Below, piece after piece: positions 12,819-24,877 of a stretch of DNA of 64,000 bases. The translations under genes and the position numbers were made by a program. Positions within the stretch are counted from its first letter, which is position 1. Every line of letters begins with the position of its first letter. The notes beneath the pieces are model-generated. The model was not told the origin of the DNA, searched no databases, and was given only the letters and a program-made list of their open reading frames with translations. The DNA comes from Hydrangea macrophylla (taxonomy: Eukaryota; Streptophyta; Magnoliopsida; Cornales; Hydrangeaceae), in NCBI GenBank assembly GCA_033977485.1, contig CM066992.1, forward strand, positions 101,568,140 to 101,632,139. Reading direction: 5' to 3'.

Positions 12819-13650
12819 TCAAAGAAATATGTTCAAATATAAATAATAAATATTTGACCAATTTTGTGTCAATCGATCTTTTTGAAACTTCCCTCCTTGT
12901 GTTTTTGGGACTTCAACACTAGTGAGGGGCACTTTAGCCGCATAGACAATTTTCGGCTGAGCACTTATAATTATTTTCTCACCGTCTTGCCCCCCCTTAT
13001 GGCTTGGACAACGTAGATTTAATCTGATTAGAGACACCGATCTTTTGATTTGTAGATAAATCAAGTTTGTTATTGACTTCATCGGTCTCAGTGGACCGAT
13101 TTTTGCATGAATTTTCCTTAAGTTTCTTGGTTTTCTCAAGAAATTGTGTGAAAAACTCCAAACTAGCAGCCAACTTGTCATCCGAATTTGTTTTTTTCGG
13201 CTCTTTGTTAACATCACTTTGCCCCTTAAACAGCGAATGTGGAAAAGTACTAGATTCCTTTATCCATTCACCGTTTAAAAAATCCTCAAGAGACATGAAA
13301 CCACCATCTTACATTTCGGGTGGTGGATCGTCTATGCCACTTGAGGCTTTAAGAAGACCGATTTCTTTGTAGAAAAATAACCTATCAGTCTCAAAACAGT
13401 CAATCTCTTGGTAGAGAAGACCGATCTCATACTCAAATCGGCGTGATTCGTAGTCATGTCGATTACAATCTTGCGATCGAATGGCACAAATATCACTTGT
13501 CGCCATATATTGCTGCAAACTATGATTTTATCGCTAGAGAGATGATAAATTTCATTTTTGAAGTTGGCTTATTTCTTCAATTCACCAACGAATTTAATCG
13601 TGGTAGAATTGTAGCCATGCTTCATTGAACATTGTTCACCACTCGGTGGT
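12819..13650 (-). pseudogene. Remnant internal coding region of the old LTR element
   Basis: Three overlapping or adjacent minus-strand open frames (13518-13309, 13296-12997, 13217-12819) lie next to the right LTR copy. The lysine- and glutamate-rich middle one begins MSLEDFLNGEWIKESSTF. A short block at about 13675-13656 reads TTGGCACGCCTGGTGGGACC on the minus strand, in the position of a primer-binding site, but I cannot assign the tRNA. The frames are broken by stops and match no domain I can name. A decayed gag-like region is the best guess. Confidence 0.35.
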
Positions 13651-13689
13651 CCCACCAGGCGTGCCAAATTATTTGGCTCTTTTTATTTT

Positions 13690-13719
13690 GCGTCAGGCGT
13701 GCCAGAGCTGTTGCAGCTC

Positions 13720-13758
<39 letters not shown>

Positions 13759-14003
13759 TGTGTGTGTGTTGGCAAACATGGTTTTGCCTAATACTTTGTG
13801 CGAGTGATGCACAATCTGACTTCTATCGTATAAGGATTGTTAAAAACTAGTAGAAAAGTACCCTAGTTATAGGTTCCTTGACAGTATTGAAGCACACAAG
13901 TCAAGAAGTGGTGAAAATATAAATAAAGCAAGGCTCTGAAAGTGGAAATATATTGCTTGAAAGGAAATTACAAAGAAATAAAATTACTTAAGAAAGTAAA
14001 ATA
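13690..14003 (-). mobile_element. LTR-like repeat, right copy (5' LTR side, truncated)
   Basis: It matches the left copy at 1795-2085, sharing for example GGCGTGCCAGAGC, the 'gatgcacaatctgacttct' type segment and 'cagtattgaagcacacaag'. It contains a (GT)n microsatellite at about 13722-13770. It stops where a TGTAACACCCCG end begins at 14004, so it looks truncated by the next insertion. Confidence 0.45.
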
Positions 14004-14770
14004 CTGTAACACCCCGTATTTTTTGCTGATATAAAAATTCATTTTTAAATATGTTAAGAAATAACCTGATTTTTTACGTGTTATTAATTGGGCCAATTGG
14101 CTGTGTGCATTTATATTTTTATTATCATTTATTTATTTGTGGGTAATTATTTTTTATTGTTATTAATTACTGTATGATGTTTTATAAAGTTAAGTGGTGG
14201 GGTTAAAGTGTAAAAGTTTAAATTGGCCAAGTTATTGAAGAGTGATGTGTTAATTTTTTTAACAATATTTATAGGCTTGTAAATGTGTTAAATAATGTAA
14301 TTAACATTCAGATTAAGTACCAGGGTTATGGGTACCCATTGGGCTAGTAACTTTAGTATTTTGTACAGCATTTTAGGCCCATATGATGTCTTTTTGTAAG
14401 CTCATAAGATAAAAAATAGAATTTTTAGTATTTGTGTAATAATATACATGGGTGTGTTTATATCTTTCTACCTACATATATCTAGGTACCTTAGGGTTAG
14501 AAGAGAAAAAAAAAAGGAAAAAGAAAATAGAGAACAGTCGAGAGATCGAGAGAGAAGAAGAAGAAGAAGACGAAGAAGGTTTTGGATCCATCGTTGCGTG
14601 TGAAATCACGGAGCGTGTTGTTCGTCGTTAGATTCATACTCGCATCCATTCAAGGATTCCAACAAGATGAGTTAAATGTGTGTATTCGAATATATATATA
14701 TACACGTATGTATAAATGTATACGCGAGTGAATGAATTTCTTACATATCTAATTTAATTATTGGTATTTA
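14004..14770 (+). mobile_element. Gypsy LTR 5' fragment (TGTAACACCCCG end)
   Basis: It starts with TGTAACACCCCGTATTTT, the kind of LTR terminus seen in plant Ty3/gypsy elements and like the TGTAATACCC end of the solo LTR at 33114. The GA-rich, R-region-like part at about 14505-14580 resembles transcribed LTR leaders. The 3' end was not found, so the extent is a guess. Confidence 0.4.
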
Positions 14771-15243
14771 ATTTTTTGGTGTTAGAATACACAATATTAT
14801 TGTCGAATTAATTCTTGAATAGATTATCATTCAACAACCATGTAAAAGACAAACAACTGAATGACTGATAAAAAGTCTCTGCAAATGTTTCACTTTAATA
14901 AACCATCAATATCTTTTTATAATTCTTGAATAGATTATTGGTATTACAATGTGAGCGCTAGTGATACGCTATCCTTTTTTTTATTTGCTTCATTAATTAG
15001 TTTAGATTTTATTTAACTTTTTTGTTTAATGAGAACAGGTTATTACATTAATAAGGCCAAGTTCATATCATTTTCAATTGTTAGAATTTTTGTCTGGGTC
15101 TACACCTGACTTTGATTTTACGGGGATAACTCCTATGAAAGTATAACACATATTATTGTTGATAAATACAGAAAATACGATTTGATTTGTTTAAGAGACT
15201 CTTACTTCTCTTAATAGTGTTATATATATATATATATATATAT
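14771..15243. other. AT-rich stretch, nothing identified
   Basis: No open frame, terminal repeat or RNA gene is supported. It ends in a (TA)n run that hosts the next element. Confidence 0.5.
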
Positions 15244-15444
15244 CAGGGCTTGCCCTGAGGGAAAGCGGCACACGCAGCCGCGTAGGGCCCCCCTTTAGGC
15301 AGGGTTCACTCTAAAAAATACTAACCCAAATTTATTATTTAAGTAATCAATAAGTAATATTTGTAATATTTATGCTAATATACAGAGGCCCCCATTTAGA
15401 AGTTCGAGTAGGGCCCTCAAAATCTCAGGGCCAGCCCTAGCCTG
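15244..15444. mobile_element. hAT-like MITE (201 bp)
   Basis: It has imperfect inverted ends CAGGGCTTGCCCTGAG (left) and CTCAGGGCCAGCCCTAGCCTG-like (right), the CAGGG-type terminus of hAT elements. It is inserted in a (TA)n tract, so the 8-bp duplication ATATATAT is consistent but not informative. Non-coding. Confidence 0.7.
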
Positions 15445-15466
15445 ATATATATATATATATATATAT

Positions 15467-15614
15467 GGATTTGCTAACCTACAGCACATGAGACTTTTAA
15501 TGACGAAAAAGAGGCTTTTAGCGATGAAATTTTTCGTCGCTAAAAGTTAGAACCTAAAGAGGCTGTTATTTGCTGCTAACCTACGACCATCATGTTGTAG
15601 GTTAGCAGCCCCCA
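15467..15614. mobile_element. Small inverted-repeat element, about 148 bp
   Basis: The ends share TTGCTAACCTACA (left) and TGTAGGTTAGCA (right, inverted). The middle contains the palindrome 'agcgatgaaatttttcgtcgct'. It is flanked by (TA)n on both sides. The superfamily is uncertain; the CGACGAAAA motif occurs in some CACTA subterminal repeats. Confidence 0.55.
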
Positions 15615-15615
15615 T

Positions 15616-15618
15616 AAA

Positions 15619-15649
<31 letters not shown>

Positions 15650-16790
15650 CGTTTTTGATGTTGGACAATTCCACATTCATTTTGAAGAATTCAATTTCAA
15701 CTCCTTCCGATTTTACACATTCTCATTGTTGCGCTAATGATGTACGCAAAAATTCCTATTTTTCTATACCGCATTAGACACAACAAAATCTTATTCAATT
15801 AAAGCTTCCCTTATTGTTGTGTTTGTTTTTATAATATAAAATTTCATTCATAAACGCAGACCCCAAAAAGGAATCAGAACAAGAAAATAGAAACAAGAAA
15901 TTAAAACATAAAAATAACTCATCGTTAAACACAACTCTTATTGAATTACACATCCCTATTGTTACGTTAATGACAATTGAAAAATACACCACATTTCTGT
16001 TGTATTACAAGATTAGCATACTTTGTAACTTGCTGATTGGATATGATAATTTTATACAGTTAATGAATCAACAAACTAACGATTATGGATCTGATCAGAA
16101 TTGATGTATTTTAAAAAAAAATCATACTTTTCAGAATAGAGAAACTCAATCTGATTCCGAGTACAGAATTTCTCTCTACTTTCAAAATTTTGGAAATTTG
16201 AATTTTATTTAAATTTTTTCTCCTTTTTTAAAAGAATTTTTTAATTTTAGTTGAAAACAACATAAGACCTTTCACGTCATAAGTTTTGAAAATTATGTAT
16301 ATAGGCATATATCTATTTTATGTCAGAATTTTTGGATAAGAAGTTGTCTGAAGTATTTTAGAAACTAGAAATGTTAAAATTTTCAGCACCATTAATTTCA
16401 TTTCGAATCCGTTTATTTTTTTTATTTTTTTTTTAAATTTTCAGATTTTGGAACTTTGTAATTCTCTATAATCATAGTTTTTCGAATTGGTTTTGGAATT
16501 TCGATTCCAACTTACACCTATATCATGAATTAGCAAGAATGGAACATTGTCAAATTCGTGAGTTTTTTTTTTTTTTTTTTTGAAATTAAGATTCAAATTA
16601 AAGCAAACAATTAGGAAGTTTTTTAGTGCTTCAACTTAAAAGATAATTTTTAATCTAAATAATTTAGAAAAATCTAGTCGAAAGTCCTATTTTTACCTAT
16701 GTTTTGTGTAATAGGTCCACCAATTGGTACTCCATAATAATAGGCCTTATAATTGTAATTGTTGTTAGATATTAATCCAAAATCCCCAAT
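15616..16790. other. AT-rich stretch, nothing identified
   Basis: T-rich and A-rich low-complexity DNA lies between the small elements and the gag remnant. It may be decayed retroelement sequence. No coding potential is seen. Confidence 0.5.
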
Positions 16791-16814
16791 TAGTGATAGA
16801 TAATTTTTGCCATT

Positions 16815-18161
16815 TTACCCATAAAGGTTCACAATTGGTATAAGCTCTACGGCCATCAACTTCTCACCTAATTGGATCTCGCAGTCCTTGTACACCGTAA
16901 ACGTCACTTTTGGCTTACTAAGGGGTACAGTATTAGATAATTCATATCCTAGTGGTGCCGATTTAATATTCAAATGTCCAACAAAATCATGTGATAAAAA
17001 TGAATGCGTAGATCTTAAATCAACAAGTATGCGTGCTAAGTGCGAATATATAGGCACCATACCTAAGACCACAGTTTCTGAAGTAGCCATATCTCTTGGG
17101 TTCATCTGAAATGACCTTCCTTGACGTTGCTTTGTCCTTTGTCCCCCATAGTTGGTCTGTCTAGGCTTCGAACCACTAGAAGCCATAGAACTAGCTCTTT
17201 GCTGAGTATGCTTTCTCGGACACTCTTTGGATTGATATTCAAACATTCCACAATTGTAGCACTTGTCCCTCATATCAGGTGTAACACTTGCACTATTAGT
17301 TCCTTGAGTTTTGTTCTGAAAATTTGTCATGAAACATTGACTAGTGTGTGGTCGATTGCACAATGGACAGAACGGTATATTACTTGCCGGCTTCTTGAAT
17401 CCACTGGAACTAGAGTTACAGCCTCTTGCAAACGGCCACTTGAAAGACCCATCGTAGTTCCGGTCATTACCCTCGTGGTTCCTCTTCCCTTGTTGGCCTT
17501 GCTGATTTTGCCTTGATCTCTCCATACCACTTTCGGCTACAAGTGCCGTTTGTTGTACTGCGACAACAGTCGAGTGCTCATAGGTTTCTACCCTCAGGCG
17601 GATATTATCTCTCAACCCATCCTCGTACTTTCTTGCTCTGTCTTCCTCTGTCAACACAGACCCTTTTCCAAACCTCAACAAAGCGTTATACCTTGAAGTG
17701 TACTCTGTCATAGTCATATCCCCTTGTCGAAGATTATCGAACTCTCTCTTCTTTGCATTAAGAGCAGCCCTCGGAAAGAATCGGCGATTAAACTCTGCTT
17801 TAAATCCCTCCCAAGTTATCGGTGCTCCCTGATCTAGGACGTTCACCCACCAATTCTAAGCCTCACCTCTAAGTATATCACTAGCGTTCTCAATCTTCTC
17901 TCTATCGGTCATCGAAATAGATCGAAAAATTCTCTCCATATCCATAATCCAATGCTATGCTAACGTCGTATCAGAAGTTCCATGATACTCTGTCGGCTTC
18001 TTCCTTGCAAATTGTTCTGACACAGACCTCAGACCTCGGTTCTTAAGTATTGGCACCACAGTTATCGGTGATGGTTCAAATGGAGGCGTTGGAGGCAATC
18101 GCTCCACTATATTCCGTATCATGTCTCCCATATTCCCCATCATTTCTGTTATTTCATTCAT
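16815..18161 (-). pseudogene. Ty3/gypsy gag remnant with zinc knuckle and start of protease
   Basis: Read on the minus strand, the N-terminal piece (18161-17955) ends GTSDTTLA and a stop. It continues in the same frame through HWIMDMERIFRSI and a second stop to NWWVNVLDQGAPITWEGFK, a typical retrotransposon gag domain. Further on are a degenerate CCHC knuckle (CYNCGMFEYQSKECP) and an aspartic-protease start, VDLRSTHSFLSH, where the family has DSGSTHSF. The catalytic Asp-Ser-Gly is therefore damaged. The frame ends at 16815 before the rest of protease and pol, which are missing. The nearby LTR and primer-binding site on the same strand confirm the assignment. Confidence 0.9.
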
Positions 18162-18384
18162 ACGTCAAGTATGCGGTGATAATTCTCGGCCACCCATGAT
18201 TGTTCAATCTGTTAATCTCGATGCATAAACGCTATGCATGTATGACAAAAACAATATCATGTATGTACAACGACACACATATGCACCAAACATCTCTACC
18301 ATGTATGGATGCATTCTAGAACATGTGATAATTCACTCAACACTCCACTCGTCGTCGAATATTCCCAAAGTTTTGTTACCTATA

Positions 18385-18396
18385 GCTCTGATACTA
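18385..18396 (-). other. Primer-binding site of the gypsy element
   Basis: The minus strand reads TAGTATCAGAGC, one mismatch from TGGTATCAGAGC, which pairs with the 3' end of initiator tRNA-Met. It lies six bases inside the LTR edge at 18402, with gag following, as expected. Confidence 0.8.
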
Positions 18397-18401
18397 ATAA
18401 A

Positions 18402-20491
18402 TATCATGACCCATCCTGCTACGCGCGAAAATAGGACACGCGGCATGCCATCAAGGCTCATCCAATTCCTTTAAAGTAAGTAGCACTGGAAAACATAAGT
18501 AAAATTCTTTAAAATCAGAGTTAGAAAAAGTTTTGCTCAATTGAAATTGTTCCCAAGGAATCCATTTTGAAAAGCAAAGGTCTAGTTGACTGATAGAGGA
18601 TCCGGTCGACTGGAGGTTTAAAACAGAATCTAAGAAAAGTTTTTCAGCCCTGTCCAGTCGACTGTGTCGGGGACTTAGTCGATTGGGGCCTCAATTTTTC
18701 AATCGACTGGGGCCTTGTTTAGTTGACTAGACACTATGCATACAGAATGTCCTCATTTCGTACAGAAACCAGTTGACTGAAATTATCCTCCAGTCAACTG
18801 AAGCCTTTCAAAACTGAAGGGATTCTTCCTGAAACACAAGGGTCCACTCGACTAAACCAGGGATCAGTCGACTGATTCCTAGTAGAAAAGCCCAATCTAC
18901 AGCAACCTCAAACCAAAGTTCTACCAACTAATTACCAACACAAACACCACTATGATTCACGATTCCAAATATAAAACAAGAGTTTAAACATATTACAATA
19001 CTACTATCTCTTCCAAGATTCCAAACTAAACATGTTACGAATTCAAAGTTCTTATTACAAGTTTAGAAAGAATCAAAAAGTATAAACAAGTGTGATTCCC
19101 CCCGCATTCCTTTCCCTTACTTTTCTCGCTTCTTTTTTGCCCTTTTTCTTTTTACCTGCAATAGAGAAAATCTTCACTGCTCAGCTATATGCTATGTACA
19201 ATTCTAGACAAATGCATATGAGGCAATTCATGTTTTAAACATCAAATTCACATAATTTAGTCTCCGGGGAGAGAGATACACATTCACTCAGTATATTGGC
19301 AAGTCTTAAATCTTAAACCGCGATGCCAATGTTTAGTCAAGGATCACTCAACAATTGCATCCATCTGCTCTGGTTGACCACTTCCCACACCAAGCAAGTA
19401 GTCGTCACTACTATAAACTCTCAAACATCAAGAGGCGTGCACAGACATGAAATTATATCAAACTCCCCTTTGACCACATAAACATTTAGCATTCTCACAT
19501 AATCATGTCACCATACTTTTCTATACGTACTCGCTAAAATTAATGGGCCTAATTTAACACATTAGTTTTCCCGGATCACAATTCATACAAAATATCTAAA
19601 ACATCCAAAATTCCCTATATTACAAAGGTTCGGAATTCATACCTCGAGCTATATCTCTCAAACTTCATGAGAAGTACTAGGAGGTCAAATAAACGTCGGA
19701 TCTCCGATCTTAAACGATTCCTACAAGTATAGACATGTTTTTCCCAATTTCTTAAAATTAACTTTTCGAAAAAACTTTATCAAACGAGGCCTAAGAGGTT
19801 TCAAAATGAGCTCTTACCTCGAGTCATTCAAATATGAAATTTGGTCGAAAACTAACGGATGAATGGTCGCTATTTGTCGTCGGAAAGATCGTAAGATCAA
19901 ATCTCCTTTCTCTCTCCTCTCTTTAGATATTTTAGAAGTTGTGGATAATAATGAAATCTCATCCATTACTATTTATAGGCACAACTCGCGAAAATTATAC
20001 TTAACTCCCCACGAGTTCTCAAAACTTTTAATCAAGTCCTGAAACATCGCACATGTCCATTTAATAACTTTACAAGTAAAAAACTATAATTTATAAATAT
20101 TTTCGACTATGTCTCGTTTGGTCCAAAAATCACGTTTGGAAATTAAATTCTATGAAATCTCTACACAACATACCTTTTATTTAACGTGCCACTTATGTTC
20201 TCACCATAGTGTTCACACTGCTCTACGGCGATAACAAAAATTACCAGAAATTTACTCTACACAGGTAAATTTACTATTCATGAAAAATACTAGATATCTA
20301 AAATAACATTTAGTCACATAAATGTCATTTAAATCGTGTTGATGCCATATGATTTCCTATTACCGTGTCCTCAATTGACACCTCTCCGTTGACCTCGAGT
20401 CAACCTCATTCTTAATTATCAAATAACATTGATAATTCATAAAAATTCAAATATGTATTTTAATACAATGATTTTCGGAACGGGCATGACA
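18402..20491 (-). mobile_element. 5' LTR of the gypsy element (about 2.1 kb)
   Basis: On the minus strand it begins TGTCATGCCCGTTCCGAAAA at 20491 and ends GGGTCATGATA next to the primer-binding site. The usual TG...CA is slightly decayed at the 3' end. The 3' part (18580-18880) carries a cluster of CAGTCGACTG-type palindromes that also occurs in the LTR fragment at 30.8-31.0 kb. The 3' LTR and pol were not found, so only the 5' portion of the element survives. Confidence 0.8.
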
Positions 20492-20496
20492 ACCAA

Positions 20497-20989
20497 CCAC
20501 GTGCAAAACATGTTCTATTAGATTAGTATATATATATATATATATGCACACATGTATAAACATGGTGGGGCTAAATACATCCATATTTTTGCTATGTACA
20601 CTTATATTTTATTATTTAATATTTTTTAAACAATAAAAAAATAAAAAATTCCTTAAAAAAATGTATAAATATAGAATGAGATGAATGTACATAAAAAAAA
20701 ATATAGATGTATTTAGCTCCTCTATAAACAATAGACTTCATATAAATATCAAAGTTGACTGATCTAGATGGAACTAAAAAAATCAACGGTGTAGGCCCAG
20801 CTATGTGCATAATAATAGTCAGGTCACGTTGTACATTATTTCAAAGTTGGAGAATAGAAATTAAGTCAAATCTTGAAATTTAATTGGCGTCGCAAGTTGG
20901 AAAGCACGATACATCAAGTAGACAAGACACTTGTAGCATGTTTGGTTGTCCCTTGAATTTTAATAATTGCATATACAATTTTTACAGTG
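20497..20989. other. AT-rich stretch, nothing identified
   Basis: A (TA)n tract lies at about 20526-20545, followed by A/T-rich non-coding DNA. No gene is supported. Confidence 0.5.
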
Positions 20990-20999
20990 TTTCAAAATA

Positions 21000-21551
21000 G
21001 GTCAAATTACACTTTAATTCATTAAACTATACACCTGTTTTCAATTGGGTCCATAAACTTTTTTTTTTTGCAATTGGGTCCATGAACTTCAAAAATTCAT
21101 TCAATCAAACCCAAATTCTGATTCTATTAGCTTAAATTATTAGAAATTGTCACGTACGTTGCAAGTGATGCTTACCTGTCACATGTTAGGTTAAGACAAA
21201 CACGGGAGACTGTGAATGGCTAAAAAATTATGTGATTTTGGGTATAATTGAATGCAATTTTGGATCTAGTCGAATGTGTTTTTGAATTTGATTGAACGTG
21301 ATTTCAGATCTGATTGAATGCAATCTTTTGCACTGTTCACATTCTCCCGTGTTTGTCTTAACCTAACATGTGACAGGTAAGCATTACGTGCAACGTACGT
21401 TTCAATTTCTAATAGTTTAAGCTAACAGTGTCAGAATTTGGGTCTGATTGAATGAATTTTTGAAGTTCAAGGACCCAATTGCCAAAAAAAAAAGTTTATG
21501 GACCCAATTGAAAACACATTATAGTTTAATGGACTAAAGTGTAATTTGCCC
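21000..21551. mobile_element. Non-autonomous MULE-type element with long inverted ends (552 bp)
   Basis: The left arm from about 21000 (GGTCAAATTACACTTTAATT) and the right arm ending at 21551 are inverted copies of each other over roughly 200 bp. The shared blocks include the 'caattgggtcc' segments and the CATGTTAGGTTAAGACAAAC block. Flanking 9-mers TTCAAAATA (20991-20999) and TTCAAACTA (21552-21560) match at 8 of 9. A 9-bp duplication with long inverted ends points to a Mutator-like element. It is non-coding and could fold into a long hairpin. Confidence 0.8.
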
Positions 21552-21560
21552 TTCAAACTA

Positions 21561-22960
21561 AGTTAACTTTTTTGTTGGAGCAGCAATGATTAATACCAGT
21601 TATACCAGAGTAGTAAGTATTGCTAAAAGTTTTAATAATGTATTTTTTTTTGTCGCTAAAATTTTTAGTGATAATTTTTACTCTGACATTAGTCATTACT
21701 ACTCTAATAATAACATTACCCTTCAAAATAAAGAAAAGTCATCAATGCTAGTGAAGTCATTTAGATAAGTAGGAGATTTATTCGCACTTCGTTATCATAT
21801 AGCTAGCCATTTTTATTTTAAATTTAAATGACAAAATTCATGAATTTAAGCACATGAGCATACTATTCGTGAACAAAAATGTTAGGTGCACAACGAATTG
21901 TATAATCAATTGCACAAACGTATAGCACAAGGTTGGACTTTGTGCTAAAAAGCATGTACATACCTTTTTGAGTGTGCAGACTTTTCAGCACAAGGTCCAA
22001 CCTTGTGCTACACATTTATACAATTGGTTGTACAATTCATTATGTGTCTAATATTACTCTTTCGTGAATGGACTGGACTATTCAAAGATAGAATTTTTCT
22101 TATTTAGAATATTCTATATGTTTTTAAAATTATTAATGCGACAATTGCATTCAAATGACATTTTAAGACGACTTCTTTGATACAATAATGTTCCATATAT
22201 AATTATATATATATATATATATGTATATATAGTTGTTCACACATTGTCCACATAAACAATGGTTCTACCTAGCCATAAACCAATCACATCTTTAAACAAC
22301 CTCGTGTTATGTAAACGAAGAACTATGCTTGTATGGTAATATTTTCTGTTTTTTGTTTTAAGTTTTTTTTTTTAAACAAAAGATGTCTATTTTTTTTAAA
22401 TGAAAACACAAAATTTGTTTGCTAACATTGTTAATTTTTTAAAATAAAAATAAAAAAACAAAAACAAAAACAAAAACAAAAACAGGAAATGTTTTTTGTA
22501 ACGCTATCAATGTCCAACTTATTTTTCAAAACATGCACTAGATGCGCCCCCAAAGTCAAGGAAATATGGTATATTTTTCAAATTTGGTTCTCAAATTCTT
22601 TAATAATTTTTCTACACACAATACTGTGTGGTACCATCAAGCCCCATCATAGCATGTGGTACAACTTTTAAAATATTAAGGAACCAAATTTGAGATATAT
22701 AGCAATATATCATGATATATAGCAATATCATTTAAGGTCTAAAACTTAAAAATAAATAAATAAATTGGGTTGTGTAATTGTGAGATGCAAATCAACCACA
22801 TGGGATAAAAGTAGCCCAGGGCATTAATTAAAAACCAACCTAATGTCAATTGCACAGTTTCAGTCAAGGTGAAAGGAAAAGTAGAGGGAACAGGAAAAGG
22901 TCCGTGATCCACGAGCGGTGATCATCGAAAGAGTGTAGCCGGCGTTTTCATTTATTAAAA
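21561..22960. other. AT-rich intergenic stretch
   Basis: No gene is supported. It contains a local inverted repeat at about 21895-22045 (GCACAAGGTTGGACTTTGTGC facing its inverted relative 'gcacaaggtccaaccttgtgc'), a (TA)n run near 22205-22230 and an (AAAAAC)n tract at about 22453-22485. Confidence 0.5.
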
Positions 22961-23160
22961 GGGTTAATTACAGAAACACCCCCTGTGGTTAGGCCTTTTA
23001 TCAAATACCCCCTTATACTTTAAATTTTATCACTAATACCCCCTGTAGTTTGGACTAAAGTGAAACAGTTACTTTTTCCGTTAAAGTTAACGGAAAATTG
23101 ATAAAAGTACAAAATTACCCCTATTACATGCTAAAATTATATAAACCACTTTTTTCAGTT
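22961..23160. mobile_element. Truncated copy of the 24.9-kb MULE-type element (left arm)
   Basis: From GGGTTAATTACAGAAACACC to about 23140 it is nearly identical to the left arm of the element at 24878. It then runs into unrelated AT-rich DNA. No right arm is present, so it is a fragment. Confidence 0.75.
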
Positions 23161-23820
23161 TTCAATTTTATCACGAATTTTAAAAATGTTTTGTTTTTTT
23201 TTTAATAAAATAAAACAAAAGTGTTACCAAATGTATTTTCAAATTTTTTTTTTCTTTAAAAAGTGAAAATAAAAATAGAAAATCGCAATATTATCAAACG
23301 AATCTTAAATCCCTATAAGTTGTTTTTCTATTTTTCCTTTCTTGGGTGCGCACATATCATTCCCTGTGGATCCATTAACTGTTTAACCTTTTTTTTTTTT
23401 AATGTTATTGGTCTAAGTAATGTCAACATAAACAACACTTATACGCATGAACAGGGGCAGACCCAAGAAGGGCTGCTCAGATTTTTTGAATATTACAGAT
23501 TTGTACTAAAAAAATAAATTTTACAGTTAAGTCCTCCCTAAAAATTATAAAAGCCTTTTTAATATTATAAAATTATCATACTAAGCCCTCTCTTTTATAT
23601 TTTTCTGTTAATTATAAATTATATACAGAAATATGCATAAATAGATCTAAAATATACACACACAAAATTATATAAATATGTTAAAAATATACATAAAAAA
23701 TGTATAAATATGTCAAAAATATGCATAAATAAGTCTAGAATATGTCTAAATAGGTCTAAAAAAAATAATTTAAGAGCCCATACTCAAACCCCCCGAATTG
23801 ATTTTCTAATTCCGCCCTTG
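23161..23820. other. AT-rich stretch, nothing identified
   Basis: Low-complexity T- and A-rich DNA. The stretch at about 23640-23760 repeats 'tatgcataaata/ggtctaaaa' variants. No gene is supported. Confidence 0.45.
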
Positions 23821-23821
23821 C

Positions 23822-24068
23822 CAGGGCCGGTCTTGAGATGACAAAAATTGTCCGAGGCTTCAAGTGAATTTTCAAAGGGGCCGAAAAAATGAGACATCTA
23901 TACTAAGTTTCATTAAAATTAGGAAGAAATTAGAAGAAAATAGGCCTAAAAATGATTAAGTTTTATAAAAAATTAAGAAGAAATTAGAAAAAAAATAGGC
24001 CTAAAAATAATAACTAAAATTGAGGCCCCATGTAATTGCTTCGCAAAATTGGCTCAGGACCGACCCTG
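23822..24068. mobile_element. hAT-type MITE (247 bp)
   Basis: Inverted ends are CAGGGCCGGTCTTGAG (left) and CTCAGGACCGACCCTG (right). The flanking 8-mers GCCCTTGC and GCCCCTGT match at 6 of 8, consistent with an aged hAT target duplication. It is related to the hAT end at 25813. Non-coding. Confidence 0.75.
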
Positions 24069-24079
24069 GCCCCTGTGCA

Positions 24080-24868
24080 TGAACCACTAACATCATCCAA
24101 GATCTGTATTTTTTACTATTTTAAGCTCCTTTTAACATTTCCCCTTAAAAAAAATACAATAGAAATTATCCCCAGTATTGTACCAAAAAAAAAAAATGTA
24201 TTGAAGTACTCACCAATAAATAGGTGGTAGTCAATCAGTGTCATACCAACCAGTACATAACAAATGCTTAAACGGTTTGGAATTGGGATAGGCTTTTGGG
24301 ATAATTATATTTTAATCAATTTTTTGTATGAAATAAAAAAGTTGATTTATTATTTTTTGAAAATTAAAAACATATCAATAAAAATTAAAAAAAAATTTAA
24401 AAAGTCATAAAAAAAATTATATATTTTTTTTACTTATAGTAGTTATTTTGTATTTTAGTTGACTTTTTGTTTTCAACATTATGAACTTGCACTAAAACGT
24501 TTGAATACTTGCTCTCAATGTTGTGAAGAGTTGCACCCGATTTTTAAATGAGTTGTTCTCTGCTTTTGGAAGAGTAGCTCTCAACGTTCGAACAGTTGCT
24601 CCAAAATATCATGCAAAATTTGATGATTTTTTTATTTTATATAAAAATTTAATATTTTTTCAATGTTAAAAAACTAGTAAATACAATTTTAATTTTGACA
24701 TAAAAATAATTAAAATGTAATTATCCCTAAGCTTTTAATCCACAGTTACACTACATGTTAAAACATTGTACGGTTGTACCGCTCAAATTTGCAAAGTTCA
24801 TGGCATGGGATTTAGGTTATTGAATGTACCTCTTTTTATTTATTTTTTTATTTTTTATTTTTCCATCT
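24080..24868. other. AT-rich stretch, nothing identified
   Basis: No open frame of note, no terminal repeats recognised. T-rich and A-rich low-complexity sequence dominates. Confidence 0.5.
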
Positions 24869-24877
24869 TTTATTTTA

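Noticed and set aside
13625..13850. Cysteine/valine-rich frames
   Set aside because: They arise from translating the (GT)n microsatellite in the LTR copy.
16888..17713. Plus-strand frames opposite the gag remnant
   Set aside because: They are antisense shadows; the minus strand carries the recognisable gag, zinc knuckle and protease motifs.
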